From Rouxiella badensis (GTDB taxonomy: Bacteria > Pseudomonadota > Gammaproteobacteria > Enterobacterales > Enterobacteriaceae): a stretch of 64,000 bases of DNA. Positions 9,098 through 18,299 of the stretch are shown here, piece after piece (within the stretch, counting starts at the first letter, position 1; the number at the start of each line of letters is the position of its first letter). Below the pieces are notes generated by a model, which was not told the DNA's origin, searched no databases, and saw only the letters and a list, made by a program, of their open reading frames with translations. Position numbers and translations under genes: made by a program. The DNA is taken from the NCBI GenBank assembly GCA_026967495.1, contig CP114060.1, positions 3,968,001 through 4,032,000 of the forward strand, read 5' to 3'.

Positions 9098-9718
9098 TCA
9101 GCGGAACGGTACAGGATCGCCAGCCCCTTCGCGTACCACTTCTGGCACAGAGTCTGTCAGGTCAATAACGGTGGTTGGCTGCTGGCCAATCGAACCGCCG
9201 TCAAGAATGAGGTCCACCAGCTTGCCGATGTTGTCCTTGATCTCTTCCGGGTCCGACTCGGCGAAGTCATTACCCGGCAGCATCAGGGTGGTCGACATCA
9301 ACGGTTCTCCAAGCACGTCAAGCAACGCCAGCGCAATTGGATTGGAAGGTACGCGCAGCCCGATAGTCTTGCGCTTGTCGTTCATCAGACGGCGTGGCAC
9401 TTCTTTGGTCGCCTTGAGAATGAACGTGTAATTGCCGGGGGTATTATTTTTGATCAACCGGAAAGCCGTGTTGTCGACATAGGCATAGGTTGACAGTTCG
9501 GACAAGTCGCGGCAGACCAGCGTAAAGTTGTGCGTGCCGTCAAGTTGACGAATACGGCAAATGCGTTCCATAGACGCCTTGTCTTCCAGACGGCAGCCCA
9601 GCGCATAGCCTGAGTCGGTCGGATAAACAATCACGCAGCCTTTACGCAGCATGTCGACGGCCTGGTTAACCAATCGCGGCTGCGGGTTCTCAGGGTGAAC
9701 GTAAAAATATTGACTCAT
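9098..9718 (-). CDS. yciO: YciO, Sua5/YciO/YrdC family protein
   Basis: At 206 residues it equals E. coli YciO. It is a Sua5/YrdC-type nucleotide-binding fold, related to the threonylcarbamoyl-AMP synthases of tRNA t6A formation; the role of YciO itself is less clear. Family motifs seen are KGCVIVYPTDSGYALGC, RICRIRQLDGTHNFTLVCRD, KNNTPGNYTFILKATKEVP and KRKTIGLRVPSNPIALALL. It follows rnm by about 100 bases on the same strand. Confidence 0.95.
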   Translation of the reverse strand: MSQYFYVHPENPQPRLVNQAVDMLRKGCVIVYPTDSGYALGCRLEDKASMERICRIRQLDGTHNFTLVCRDLSELSTYAYVDNTAFRLIKNNTPGNYTFILKATKEVPRRLMNDKRKTIGLRVPSNPIALALLDVLGEPLMSTTLMLPGNDFAESDPEEIKDNIGKLVDLILDGGSIGQQPTTVIDLTDSVPEVVREGAGDPVPFR

Positions 9719-9817
9719 AGCAAATCCTCTTCACTTAATAAGGCGCCGGGCTATCAATCCCATGTCATTTGAGCTGCAACAAGGCGGTTATAGAGTACAG
9801 CCAATGCAGTTGCAGCC

Positions 9818-10694
9818 TCAAGGACGAAGGACGGGCCAGTCTTTCCAGACGGCCTCGACGTTGGCCGGTAACCAAAGCTTGCGGCCCAGCTCAATCCACG
9901 AGCAGGGCTGATGGAAATCAGACCCCTGCGACGCCAATAAATGATAATCTCGGGAAAAAGCGGCGTGCTGCGCTCGCTCATGAGGCGCTTGCTGACACTG
10001 CGCGACTTCCATCGCGTCGCCGCCCTGCTCGGCAAAGTAGGCAAGCAGGCGCTTTAACCACTTGGTTGACAGGTCGTAACGTCCTGGATGTGCCACGACC
10101 GCCTGCCCACCAGATTGATGAATAACATCAATAGCTTCTTTTATTGTACACCACTGTGGCGGAACGTAACCGGTATTGCCCTTGGCGAGGTATTTTTTAA
10201 ACACCTTAGCGATGTTCTCGGCAGCACCGACTTCAACCAGATAACGCGCAAAGTGAGCCTCGCGTAACCGCCCCGCCCTGTGCATGACGTAGTGCGCCTT
10301 CCCATGCACCTTCGATGCGTGCCTTGGCCAGCCGGCGACCTATCTCTTGTGCACGCTCGACGCGCAACCGCGCCTGATTCTCAAGCAACGCAATCATCGC
10401 CGGATGCTCAGGGTCGATGCGCAAACCAACAATATGGATCTCGTGATTTTCCCATAGCGTGGAAATTTCAACGCCGTTGATCAGTTGAAGCGGCAGATTG
10501 TGCGCCTCGATGGCCGCCGCTGCACGAGCCAGCCCTTCGGTGCTGTCGTGATCGGTAATAGCTAAAACGCCGACGCGCATGTCGACCGCACGCTTGACCA
10601 GTTCTTCGGGCGTCAGGTAGCCGTCTGAGGCGGTGGTGTGGCTGTGCAGGTCATAAAGGGTGAATGCGGGATTGTCGGATAAACTGGATGTCAT
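9818..10694 (-). CDS. rnm: RNase AM, PHP-domain 5'-3' exoribonuclease (Rnm/YciV/TrpH; frameshifted)
   Basis: PHP-domain phosphoesterase. E. coli Rnm trims 5' ends of 5S/23S rRNA and removes short RNAs. Metal-binding motifs are DLHSHTTASDG near residue 15, AITDHDS near 45, HIVGL near 90, AHPGRY in the second half and the C-terminal QGSDFHQP. The frame breaks near 10256: the first part ends VTRGSLCALSG, whereas removing one base there gives VTRGHFARYLVE and continues to the stop at 9818, for about 291 residues as in E. coli (293). The gene is divergent from trp, as in E. coli. Confidence 0.92.
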
Positions 10695-10862
10695 AATAAT
10701 TACAGAAAGACCGGTTATAAAAAACTGTCCCTATCATAACGCGGATGCCTTTGTGGAGTTACCGCTATCTCGATTATTGGCCTGAACAGCATGGTTTTTG
10801 AGCAACTCCGCCCCAGATTTGCGCACAACGCCCTTTTTGCCTAAAGAATGTCAAAAAGGAGG

Positions 10863-10901
10863 TTGACTTTACATCAATGAACTAGTTAACTAGTACGCAA
10901 G
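10863..10901 (+). promoter_or_regulatory. trp promoter and TrpR operator
   Basis: The -35 TTGACT (10863-10868) and -10 TTAACT (10886-10891) are 17 bases apart. The palindrome GAACTAGTTAACTAGT (from 10879) overlaps the -10 box and, with the following ACGCAAGTTC, is identical to the E. coli trp operator core. Confidence 0.93.
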
Positions 10902-10957
10902 TTCACAGCACGCTGTGACAACCGAATTCAGGCAAGCACAACTTACTAGAGTGACTG

Positions 10958-11023
10958 ATGATGAAAACCAACATGACTTCTTCTAACAGCTGGTGGCGCG
11001 CCTCCCCAACGCGGGCGGTGTAA
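10958..11023 (+). CDS. trpL: trp operon leader peptide
   Basis: A 21-codon leader (MMKTNMTSSNSWWRASPTRAV) carries two adjacent TGG tryptophan codons, the feature that lets ribosome stalling sense charged tRNA-Trp. A start at the second ATG (10961) would give 20 codons. It lies just downstream of the trp promoter and before the attenuator hairpin. Apart from the WWR core it differs strongly from the E. coli leader peptide. Confidence 0.92.
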   Translation: MMKTNMTSSNSWWRASPTRAV

Positions 11024-11039
11024 TCGCGCATAGCTGTCA

Positions 11040-11084
11040 TCAGACGCTGCAGATACCCGAAGCCCGCTCATTGCGGGTTTTTTT
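11040..11084 (+). terminator. trp attenuator
   Basis: The segment cagacgctgcagataccc (from 11041) corresponds to leader region 2. The terminator hairpin is cccgc (11063-11067)/gcggg (11073-11077) with a tcatt loop, followed by a seven-T run (11078-11084). The order matches the E. coli 2:3/3:4 alternative structures. Confidence 0.88.
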
Positions 11085-11107
11085 GTGGATAAATTTTAGG
11101 AAAAATC

Positions 11108-12670
11108 ATGAGTAATCAACGATATAAATTAGAATTACTGACATCACAAGGAAGTCACCGTGGCGATCCTACGGCAATTTTCCACCAGCTGTGCGGCGCT
11201 CGCCCTGCAACGCTGCTGCTCGAGAGTGCTGAAATCAATACCAAGCAGAGCCTGAAGAGCCTGCTTATCGTCGACAGCGCGCTGCGCATCACCGCACTGG
11301 GTCGCGTCGTCAATATCCAGGCGCTGACGACCAACGGTGCATCCCTGCTGCCGCTGCTCGATGCGTCTCTGCCTGCCGATGTGCAGAACGTGGCGCGTCC
11401 AAACGGTCGCGAGCTGACCTTCCCGGTCATCGACACTCTTCAGGATGAAGATGCCCGCCTGCGTTCTCAGTCAGTGTTCGACGCGCTGCGCAACGTGCTC
11501 AATTTGGTGGAGTCACCGGAAGATGAGCGCGAGGCGATGTTCCTCGGTGGCCTCTTCGCCTACGATCTGGTGGCCGGATTCGAAGATCTTCCGCAGCTTC
11601 GTGCCGATCAGCGCTGTCCGGACTTCTGCTTCTATTTGGCCGAAACCCTGCTGGTTCTCGACCATCAGAAGCGCACTAGCCGTTTGCAGGCCAGCCTGTT
11701 TACGCCTGACCAGGAAGAGAAACAGCGCCTGACCGAACGTCTTGAGCAGCTGCAACATCAACTGCAACAGCCGCCACACACTATTCCGCACCAGACCGTG
11801 AACGACATGCAGCTCAGCTGCAATCAGAGCGATGAAGTGTTCGGTGGCGTGGTCGAGCAGATGAAAGAGGCGATTCGTGCCGGTGAAATCTTCCAGGTTG
11901 TGCCTTCACGCCGCTTCTCACTGCCTTGCCCTGCACCGCTGGCAGCCTATGAAACGCTGAAAAACAGCAACCCAAGTCCTTATATGTTCTTCATGCAGGA
12001 CAACGATTTCACCCTGTTCGGTGCGTCTCCTGAGAGCGCGCTGAAATATGACGCGACCAACCGTCAGATTGAAATTTATCCGATTGCAGGCACCCGTCCT
12101 CGTGGCCGCCGTGCCGATGGTTCGCTTGATGCAGACCTCGACAGCCGTATCGAGCTGGAAATGCGTACCGACCACAAAGAGTTGGCCGAACACCTGATGC
12201 TGGTTGACCTGGCACGCAACGATCTGGCGCGCATCTGTGAACCAGGCAGCCGCTACGTCGCCGACCTGACCAAGGTTGACCGTTACTCCGTCGTGATGCA
12301 TCTGGTCTCTCGCGTTGTCGGCACACTGCGTGCCGATCTCGACGTACTGCACGCCTATCAGGCGGTAATGAATATGGGCACGTTGACCGGTGCACCAAAA
12401 GTACGCGCCATGCAGCTGATTGCAGAGTCTGAAGGCACTCGCCGCGGCAGCTACGGCGGCGCGGTGGGCTACTTCACCGCTCACGGCGACCTTGATACCT
12501 GTATCGTCATTCGTTCTGCCTACGTTGAAGACGGCGTTGCCACCGTACAGGCAGGCGGCGGCGTCGTGCTCGACTCCGTTCCGCAGGCAGAAGCCGACGA
12601 AACCCGTAATAAAGCCCGTGCCGTGCTGCGTGCCATCGCCACAGCTCATCATGTTAAAGAGGTGTTTTAA
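11108..12670 (+). CDS. trpE: Anthranilate synthase component I
   Basis: Chorismate-utilising subunit that, with TrpG-supplied ammonia, makes anthranilate, the first step of tryptophan synthesis. It is 520 residues (E. coli 520). The feedback-inhibition motif LLLESAEI lies near residue 35. The chorismate-binding domain fills the C-terminal half, with GEIFQVVPSRRF, YPIAGTRPRGR, HLMLVDLARNDLARI and MGTLTGAPKVRAM. Transcription is under TrpR and attenuation. trpG begins one base after its stop. Confidence 0.98.
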   Translation: MSNQRYKLELLTSQGSHRGDPTAIFHQLCGARPATLLLESAEINTKQSLKSLLIVDSALRITALGRVVNIQALTTNGASLLPLLDASLPADVQNVARPNGRELTFPVIDTLQDEDARLRSQSVFDALRNVLNLVESPEDEREAMFLGGLFAYDLVAGFEDLPQLRADQRCPDFCFYLAETLLVLDHQKRTSRLQASLFTPDQEEKQRLTERLEQLQHQLQQPPHTIPHQTVNDMQLSCNQSDEVFGGVVEQMKEAIRAGEIFQVVPSRRFSLPCPAPLAAYETLKNSNPSPYMFFMQDNDFTLFGASPESALKYDATNRQIEIYPIAGTRPRGRRADGSLDADLDSRIELEMRTDHKELAEHLMLVDLARNDLARICEPGSRYVADLTKVDRYSVVMHLVSRVVGTLRADLDVLHAYQAVMNMGTLTGAPKVRAMQLIAESEGTRRGSYGGAVGYFTAHGDLDTCIVIRSAYVEDGVATVQAGGGVVLDSVPQAEADETRNKARAVLRAIATAHHVKEVF

Positions 12671-12671
12671 G

Positions 12672-13250
12672 ATGGCCGATATTTTACTTCTCGACAACGT
12701 AGACTCCTTTACCTACAACCTGGTAGACCAGCTGCGCTCAAGCGGCCACAACGTGGTGATTTACCGTAACCATATTCCGGCCGAGATCATCATCGAAAAG
12801 CTTAGTCAGTTGGAAAAGCCTGTTCTGCTGCTGTCACCGGGTCCTGGTTCGCCATCAGAGGCGGGCTGCATGCCTGAACTGCTGCGCCGTCTGCGCGGTC
12901 AGCTGCCGATTATCGGCATCTGCCTTGGCCATCAGGCGATTGTTGAAACCTACGGCGGTCACGTTGGGCAAGCAGGCGAAATCCTGCACGGTAAAGCCTC
13001 TTCGATTACCCACGACAATGAAGGGATGTTTGCAGGCATGAACAACCCGCTGCCAGTAGCGCGCTATCACTCATTGGTCGGGAGCCAAATTCCCGATGGG
13101 CTGACGGTCAACGCCCGCTTCGGTGACATGGTGATGGCCGTTCGCCATGAAGAAGACCGCGTGTGCGGCTTCCAATTCCACCCGGAATCAATTCTAACTT
13201 CTCAGGGCGCCCGTCTGCTGGAACAGACATTGGCCTGGGCTTTGGCGTAA
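12672..13250 (+). CDS. trpG: Anthranilate synthase glutamine amidotransferase component
   Basis: Class I glutamine amidotransferase supplying ammonia to TrpE. It is 192 residues, with the catalytic triad visible as Cys in GICLGHQAI near residue 84 and His/Glu in QFHPES near 170. The start ATG at 12672 begins MADILLLDNVDSFTYNLVDQ. It is a free-standing gene with a stop 12 bases before trpD. In Escherichia and Salmonella it is fused to trpD, while Serratia and Yersinia keep them separate. Confidence 0.97.
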   Translation: MADILLLDNVDSFTYNLVDQLRSSGHNVVIYRNHIPAEIIIEKLSQLEKPVLLLSPGPGSPSEAGCMPELLRRLRGQLPIIGICLGHQAIVETYGGHVGQAGEILHGKASSITHDNEGMFAGMNNPLPVARYHSLVGSQIPDGLTVNARFGDMVMAVRHEEDRVCGFQFHPESILTSQGARLLEQTLAWALA

Positions 13251-13262
13251 CAAGGAGTCGTC

Positions 13263-14277
13263 ATGGAAACGCAAAAAATTGCAGGTATTCTGGAAAACCT
13301 TTACCAGGCACAGCCGATGACTCAGGAAGAGAGCCAAACGTTGTTCAGCGCCATTGTTAAGGGCGAGCTCGAGCCTGCGCAGCTGGCCGCTGCACTGATC
13401 AGCATGAAAGTGCGCGGCGAGCAGCCGGCTGAAATCGCCGGGGCCGCCCAGGCGTTACTGGCCGATGCCGAGCCATTTCCGCGTCCAGACTATGCGTTTG
13501 CCGATATCGTCGGAACCGGCGGTGACGGCACCAACAGCATTAATATCTCGACCGCCAGCGCCTTCGTCGCCGCTGCCTGCGGCGCTCGCGTCGCCAAGCA
13601 CGGCAACCGCAGCGTCTCAAGTCGCTCGGGTTCTTCCGATCTGCTGGCGGCGTTCGGTATTCGTCTTGATATGCCCGCCGCCGAGTCCCGCGCGGCGCTG
13701 GACGACCTTGGCGTGTGCTTCCTGTTCGCGCCGCAGTATCACACCGGTTTTCGCCACGCGATGCCGGTCCGTAAGGCGCTGAAGACCCGCACGCTGTTTA
13801 ACGTTTTGAAGTCCATTGATTAACCCGGCCAGACCGCCTCTGGCGCTGATTGGCGTCTACAGCCCAGAGCTGGTCCGCCCGATCGCCGAAACACTGCGCA
13901 CGCTGGGCTATGAGCGTGCAGCCGTGGTACACGGTGGCGGCATGGATGAGGTAGCCATCCACGCACCGACTCAGGTTGCCGAACTAAAAAACGGTGAAAT
14001 CGAGACCTATGAACTGACGCCACAGGACTTTGGTTTGGAAAATTATCCGATAACCGCCCTGCTCGGCGGCGAGCCAGAAGAAAACCGTGACATTCTGGCA
14101 CGCTTGTTACAAGGTAAAGGTGACCCTGCCCACGAGGCGGCCGTGGCCGCCAATGTCGCCATGTTATTGCGACTTTTCGGGCAGGAAGATTTAAAACAAA
14201 ACGCACAAAAAGCTTTGGCAGTAATGCGCAGCGGGGAACCCTTCCGACGCGTTACCGCATTGGCAGCAAGAGGATAA
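13263..14277 (+). CDS. trpD: Anthranilate phosphoribosyltransferase (frameshifted)
   Basis: Transfers phosphoribose from PRPP to anthranilate. PRPP/Mg-binding motifs seen are DIVGTGGDGTNSINIST near residue 80, AKHGNRSVSSRSGSSDLL near 107 and RTLFNVL near 178. The frame breaks at about 13808-13811: it reads NVLKSID-stop, while removing one A gives NVLSPLINPARPPLALIGVY and continues to 14277, for about 337 residues. The family consensus at this point is NVLGPL(I/T)NP, so the glycine codon may also be affected. The tail carries VHGGGMDEV, expected for TrpD. RBS AAGGAG precedes ATG 13263. Confidence 0.93.
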
Positions 14278-14280
14278 GTG

Positions 14281-15645
14281 ATGCAGCAGGAAACCGTGCT
14301 CCACAAGATTGTCCGCGATAAAGAAGTTTGGGTCGCGGCACGTAAAGAACAGCAACCCCTGGCCAGTTTTCAGAACGAAATCAAACCAAGCCAGCGCAGC
14401 TTCTATCACGCGCTACAGGGTGCCAGAACCGCTTTTATTCTTGAATGCAAAAAAGCCTCTCCGTCGAAAGGCACCCTCCGCAATAATTTTGATCCGGTTG
14501 AAATTGCAGGCGTTTACAAGAATTTCGCCTCCGCCATTTCTGTCCTGACCGACGAGAAATACTTTCAGGGCAGCTTTGATTTTCTGCCGCTGGTGAGCGC
14601 CGAAGTGACTCAGCCGGTGCTGTGCAAAGACTTTATCATCGACCCTTATCAGATCCATCTGGCGCGTTTCTATCAGGCAGATGCCATCCTGCTGATGCTG
14701 TCGGTTCTGGACGACGAGCAATATGTCCAGCTCGCCGCCGTGGCCCACAGCCTGAACATGGGTGTTCTGACCGAAGCAAGTAATGAAGAAGAACTTGAAC
14801 GCGCGGTGCAGCTGAAGGCCAAGGTCGTTGGCATCAACAACCGCGACCTGCGCGACCTGTCTATCGATTTGAACCGTACCCGCGAGCTGGCACCCCGCGT
14901 GCCGCACGGCGTGACGGTGATCAGTGAGTCTGGCATCAACGACTACGCGCAAATTCGTGAGTTAAGCCGTTTCGCCAATGGCTTCCTGATTGGCAGCGCG
15001 CTGATGTCCGAAGCAAACCTGAACAGCGCGGTACGCCGCGTGCTGCTCGGCGAAAATAAAGTCTGTGGACTGACTCGCCCCCAGGACGCCAACGTCGCCT
15101 ATCAGGCCGGTGCCATCTACGGTGGACTGATTTTCGTTGCAGCCTCTCCGCGCTTTGTAGACAGCGCGCAGGCTCGACAAGTTCAGAGCGGAGCGCCGCT
15201 GAAATACGTGGGTGTGTTCCGCGATGCGGAGAAAGCCGAGGTGGCAGAGAAAGCCAAGACGCTGAATCTGTTTGCCGTACAGCTGCACGGTGATGAAGAT
15301 CAGACTTACATCAATCATCTGCGTGAAATTCTGCCGCACAATTGTCAAATCTGGAAAGCGCTGAGCGTCAAAGATTCTATTCCGGCCCGCAACCTCGAAC
15401 ACGTTGAACGCTACGTGCTCGACAACGGCAAAGGCGGCACCGGCCAGCGTTTTGACTGGAGCAAGCTGGCGGGTGAAAAGCTCGATAACGTGCTGCTGGC
15501 CGGTGGCCTGGGCGCGGACAACTGCGTAGAGGCAGCCCAACTTGGCTGCGCCGGACTGGATTTCAATTCAGGTGTTGAAAGCGAACCTGGCATCAAAGAT
15601 GCGGACAAAATTACTGCCGTATTCCAGACGCTACGCGCTTACTAA
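14281..15645 (+). CDS. trpC: Bifunctional indole-3-glycerol-phosphate synthase / phosphoribosylanthranilate isomerase
   Basis: Two-domain TIM-barrel fusion catalysing steps three and four of tryptophan synthesis, as in other Enterobacterales (TrpCF). IGPS domain, about residues 1-255: ECKKASPSKG with the catalytic lysine, VLTDEKYFQGS, LCKDFIIDPYQI, VISESGI. PRAI domain, about 256-455: NKVCGLTR with the catalytic cysteine, GAIYGGLIFV, VQLHGDEDQ, LLAGGLGADN, GLDFNSGVE. The ATG at 14281 is preferred; a GTG three bases upstream is also in frame. Only a few bases separate it from trpD. Confidence 0.97.
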   Translation: MQQETVLHKIVRDKEVWVAARKEQQPLASFQNEIKPSQRSFYHALQGARTAFILECKKASPSKGTLRNNFDPVEIAGVYKNFASAISVLTDEKYFQGSFDFLPLVSAEVTQPVLCKDFIIDPYQIHLARFYQADAILLMLSVLDDEQYVQLAAVAHSLNMGVLTEASNEEELERAVQLKAKVVGINNRDLRDLSIDLNRTRELAPRVPHGVTVISESGINDYAQIRELSRFANGFLIGSALMSEANLNSAVRRVLLGENKVCGLTRPQDANVAYQAGAIYGGLIFVAASPRFVDSAQARQVQSGAPLKYVGVFRDAEKAEVAEKAKTLNLFAVQLHGDEDQTYINHLREILPHNCQIWKALSVKDSIPARNLEHVERYVLDNGKGGTGQRFDWSKLAGEKLDNVLLAGGLGADNCVEAAQLGCAGLDFNSGVESEPGIKDADKITAVFQTLRAY

Positions 15646-15669
15646 ATGAGTGTTATAGGAAGAGACAAC

Positions 15670-16860
15670 ATGACTTTACTTAATCCCTACTTCGGCGAAT
15701 TTGGCGGCATGTATGTGCCGCAAATTCTGATGCCAGCGCTTATCCAACTGGAAGAAGCCTTTGTTAACGCACAGCGCGACCCCGAATTTCAGGCAGAATT
15801 TATCGACCTGCTGAAGAACTATGCTGGCCGTCCGACCGCATTGACGCTGTGCAAAAACCTGACCGAAGGTACTAATACCAAGCTGTATCTGAAGCGCGAA
15901 GACCTGCTGCACGGCGGCGCGCATAAAACCAACCAGGTGCTGGGTCAGGCCCTGCTGGCAAAACGCATGGGCAAAACCGAAATTATCGCCGAAACCGGTG
16001 CCGGTCAACACGGCGTAGCGTCCGCACTGGCCTGCGCCCTGCTTGGCCTGAAATGCCGCATCTATATGGGCGCTAAAGACGTCGAACGTCAGTCTCCGAA
16101 CGTGTTCCGTATGCGTTTGATGGGTGCCGAAGTCATCCCTGTGCACAGCGGCTCCGCAACGCTGAAAGATGCGTGCAACGAGGCACTGCGCGACTGGTCT
16201 GGCAGCTATGAGAAATCACACTACATGCTGGGCACCGCCGCAGGCCCGCACCCTTACCCCACTATCGTGCGTGAATTCCAGCGCATGATCAGTGAAGAAA
16301 CCAAGGCGCAGATGCAGGAGCGCGAAGGTTGTCTGCCTGACGCCGTTATTGCCTGTGTGGGCGGAGGTTCCAACGCTATCGGTATGTTTGCCGACTTTAT
16401 TGACGACACCGCCGTGAAGCTGATTGGCGTCGAGCCTGCGGGGCTGGGTATTGAAACCGGCCACCACGGTGCACCACTCAAGCATGCGCCGGTCGGCATC
16501 TACTTCGGTATGAAAGCCCCGATGATGCAAACCGATGAAGGCCAGATTGAGGAATCTTACTCCATTTCTGCCGGTCTGGACTTCCCGTCCGTTGGACCGC
16601 AGCACGCCTATCTCAACAGCATTGGCCGCGCCGAATATGTGTCGATTACCGACGACGAAGCGCTGGAGGCCTTCAAGGCGCTGTCGCGCCACGAAGGGAT
16701 TATTCCTGCGCTTGAGTCTTCTCACGCGCTGGCTTATGCATTGAAACTGATTAAACAAGACCCGCAGAAAGAACAGATCCTGGTGGTGAGCCTTTCTGGC
16801 CGCGGTGATAAAGACATCTTTACCGTTCACGACATCCTGACTGCCCGGGGAGAAATCTGA
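15670..16860 (+). CDS. trpB: Tryptophan synthase beta chain
   Basis: PLP-dependent subunit that condenses indole and serine to tryptophan. It is 396 residues. The PLP lysine lies in HGGAHKTNQ (K86), the phosphate-binding loop in GGGSNAIGMF, and the tail motif is SGRGDKD. The start at 15670 (AGGAAGAG upstream) yields MTLLNPYFGEFGGMYVP, the family N-terminus; an ATG 24 bases earlier is in frame but precedes the binding site. The stop overlaps the trpA start by one base. Confidence 0.98.
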   Translation: MTLLNPYFGEFGGMYVPQILMPALIQLEEAFVNAQRDPEFQAEFIDLLKNYAGRPTALTLCKNLTEGTNTKLYLKREDLLHGGAHKTNQVLGQALLAKRMGKTEIIAETGAGQHGVASALACALLGLKCRIYMGAKDVERQSPNVFRMRLMGAEVIPVHSGSATLKDACNEALRDWSGSYEKSHYMLGTAAGPHPYPTIVREFQRMISEETKAQMQEREGCLPDAVIACVGGGSNAIGMFADFIDDTAVKLIGVEPAGLGIETGHHGAPLKHAPVGIYFGMKAPMMQTDEGQIEESYSISAGLDFPSVGPQHAYLNSIGRAEYVSITDDEALEAFKALSRHEGIIPALESSHALAYALKLIKQDPQKEQILVVSLSGRGDKDIFTVHDILTARGEI

Positions 16861-17666
16861 TGGAACGCTATCAACAACTTTTCAAGCGTTTAGAAAGCCA
16901 AAACGAAGGCGCGTTTGTTCCCTTCGTGACGCTGGGTGACCCGAATCCCGAACTGTCTCTGGCGATTGTCGATACCTTGATTGAAGCCGGTGCCGACGCG
17001 CTGGAGCTGGGGATTCCGTTCTCTGACCCGCTGGCCGACGGCCCGACCATTCAGAATGCCAACCTGCGCGCTTTCGCGTCGGGCGTAACGCCTACGATTT
17101 GCTTTGACATGCTGGCTAAAATTCGCGAAAAGCATGCGGATATTCCGATGGGCCTGCTGATGTACGCCAACCTGGTGTTCCATAACGGCATCGACGAGTT
17201 TTATGCCAAATGCGCCAAGGCAGGCGTGGACTCTGTGCTGGTCGCAGACGTGCCGCTTGAAGAGTCTGCGCCGTTCCGAGCCGCTGCGATGCGTCACGGC
17301 GTGGCACCTATCTTCATCTGCCCACCCAATGCGAGCGATAACCTGCTGCGTGAGATTGCCTCACACGGCCGTGGATATACCTATCTGCTTTCCCGCGCTG
17401 GCGTAACCGGCACGGAGAAGCGCGCAATTACGCCTCTCAATCATCTGGTAGACAAGCTGCGTGAATACAATGCGGCACCGCCACTACAGGGTTTCGGTAT
17501 TTCCGAACCTTCACAGGTGAAAGAGACGCTGGCTGCCGGTGCGGCAGGAGCTATTTCAGGCTCAGCGACCGTGCGCATCATCGAAAACAATCAGGATAAT
17601 CCTGCCGAGATGCTCGCTCAGCTGTCCCGCTTCGTCTCAGAGATGAAGGCCGCCACCCGCCGCTAA
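16860..17666 (+). CDS. trpA: Tryptophan synthase alpha chain
   Basis: Cleaves indole-3-glycerol phosphate to indole and glyceraldehyde-3-phosphate and channels indole to TrpB. It is 268 residues as in E. coli. Catalytic Glu is in ALELGIPFSDPLADGP near residue 49 and Asp lies in that same segment. SRAGVTGTE and GFGISEP form the phosphate-binding side. The ATG overlaps the trpB stop, indicating translational coupling. Confidence 0.98.
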   Translation: MERYQQLFKRLESQNEGAFVPFVTLGDPNPELSLAIVDTLIEAGADALELGIPFSDPLADGPTIQNANLRAFASGVTPTICFDMLAKIREKHADIPMGLLMYANLVFHNGIDEFYAKCAKAGVDSVLVADVPLEESAPFRAAAMRHGVAPIFICPPNASDNLLREIASHGRGYTYLLSRAGVTGTEKRAITPLNHLVDKLREYNAAPPLQGFGISEPSQVKETLAAGAAGAISGSATVRIIENNQDNPAEMLAQLSRFVSEMKAATRR

Positions 17667-17683
17667 GCACAAGCATTAGCGTT

Positions 17684-17724
17684 AAAAAGCCCCGTTCATG
17701 CTGTGATCGGGGCTTTATTTTTTT
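17684..17724 (+). terminator. Rho-independent terminator of the trp operon
   Basis: The stem aaagccccg (17686-17694)/cggggcttt (17708-17716) is followed by a T-rich run (tattttttt). Confidence 0.88.
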
Positions 17725-17902
17725 CAAAGTTTTTAACTTTTTTACCTGCTGAAATTGTCTATCCCGCACTTTTCAACCACACTTATTTGACTGATTGTTT
17801 ATTATGCTTAATCAGGTACTTGTCGGTTTATAAGAAAAATCGCGCGTATTTATTACGGTGAGTTTATTAGTTTCTGATAACACATGCATGGAGAGTAAAA
17901 TT

Positions 17903-18217
17903 ATGAAGCTATTAAAAAGTCTTTCAGCAATTTGCATGGCAGCCGTCGTGGTCACCGCATTGGCAGCCTGTGCACCTACGGCAAAACAGGAAGGCACCGG
18001 CGGATATATCGATGACACCGTGGTAACCACCAAGGTTAAATCAGCCCTGCTGGCCGATAAAAACATCAAGTCGCGTGAAATCAGCGTTGAGACCTTCAAG
18101 GGTCGCGTTCAGCTGAGCGGATTTGTCACCTCTGCGTCTGAAGCTCAAAGAGCCGTTGTCGTGACGGAGGGCGTTGCTGGCGTGCGTTCCGTTGAGAACG
18201 ATACCCAAATTAAATAA
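17903..18217 (+). CDS. BON-domain lipoprotein
   Basis: A 104-residue secreted lipoprotein. A signal peptide starts MKLLKSLSAICMAAVVV and ends in the lipobox LAAC at about residues 22-25, so Cys25 should be lipidated. A single BON domain fills the rest (DDTVVTTKVKSALLADKN, then GRVQLSGFVTSASEAQRAV), like one of the two repeats in OsmY. BON proteins bind membranes or phospholipids; this one's exact role is unknown. GGAGAG lies seven bases before the ATG. It is monocistronic and followed by a terminator. DolP has two BON domains, so this is not DolP. Confidence 0.88.
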   Translation: MKLLKSLSAICMAAVVVTALAACAPTAKQEGTGGYIDDTVVTTKVKSALLADKNIKSREISVETFKGRVQLSGFVTSASEAQRAVVVTEGVAGVRSVENDTQIK

Positions 18218-18236
18218 TGCGTTAATACAGTAAGAC

Positions 18237-18263
18237 GAAAGGCGTCTCTTTAGACGCCTTTTC
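18237..18263 (+). terminator. Terminator after the BON lipoprotein gene
   Basis: The stem ggcgtct (18241-18247)/agacgcc (18252-18258) is followed by TTTT. Confidence 0.8.
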
Positions 18264-18299
18264 TGTTTTAGCTTGCCGAGGCCGTGCTAAAAACCGTGC

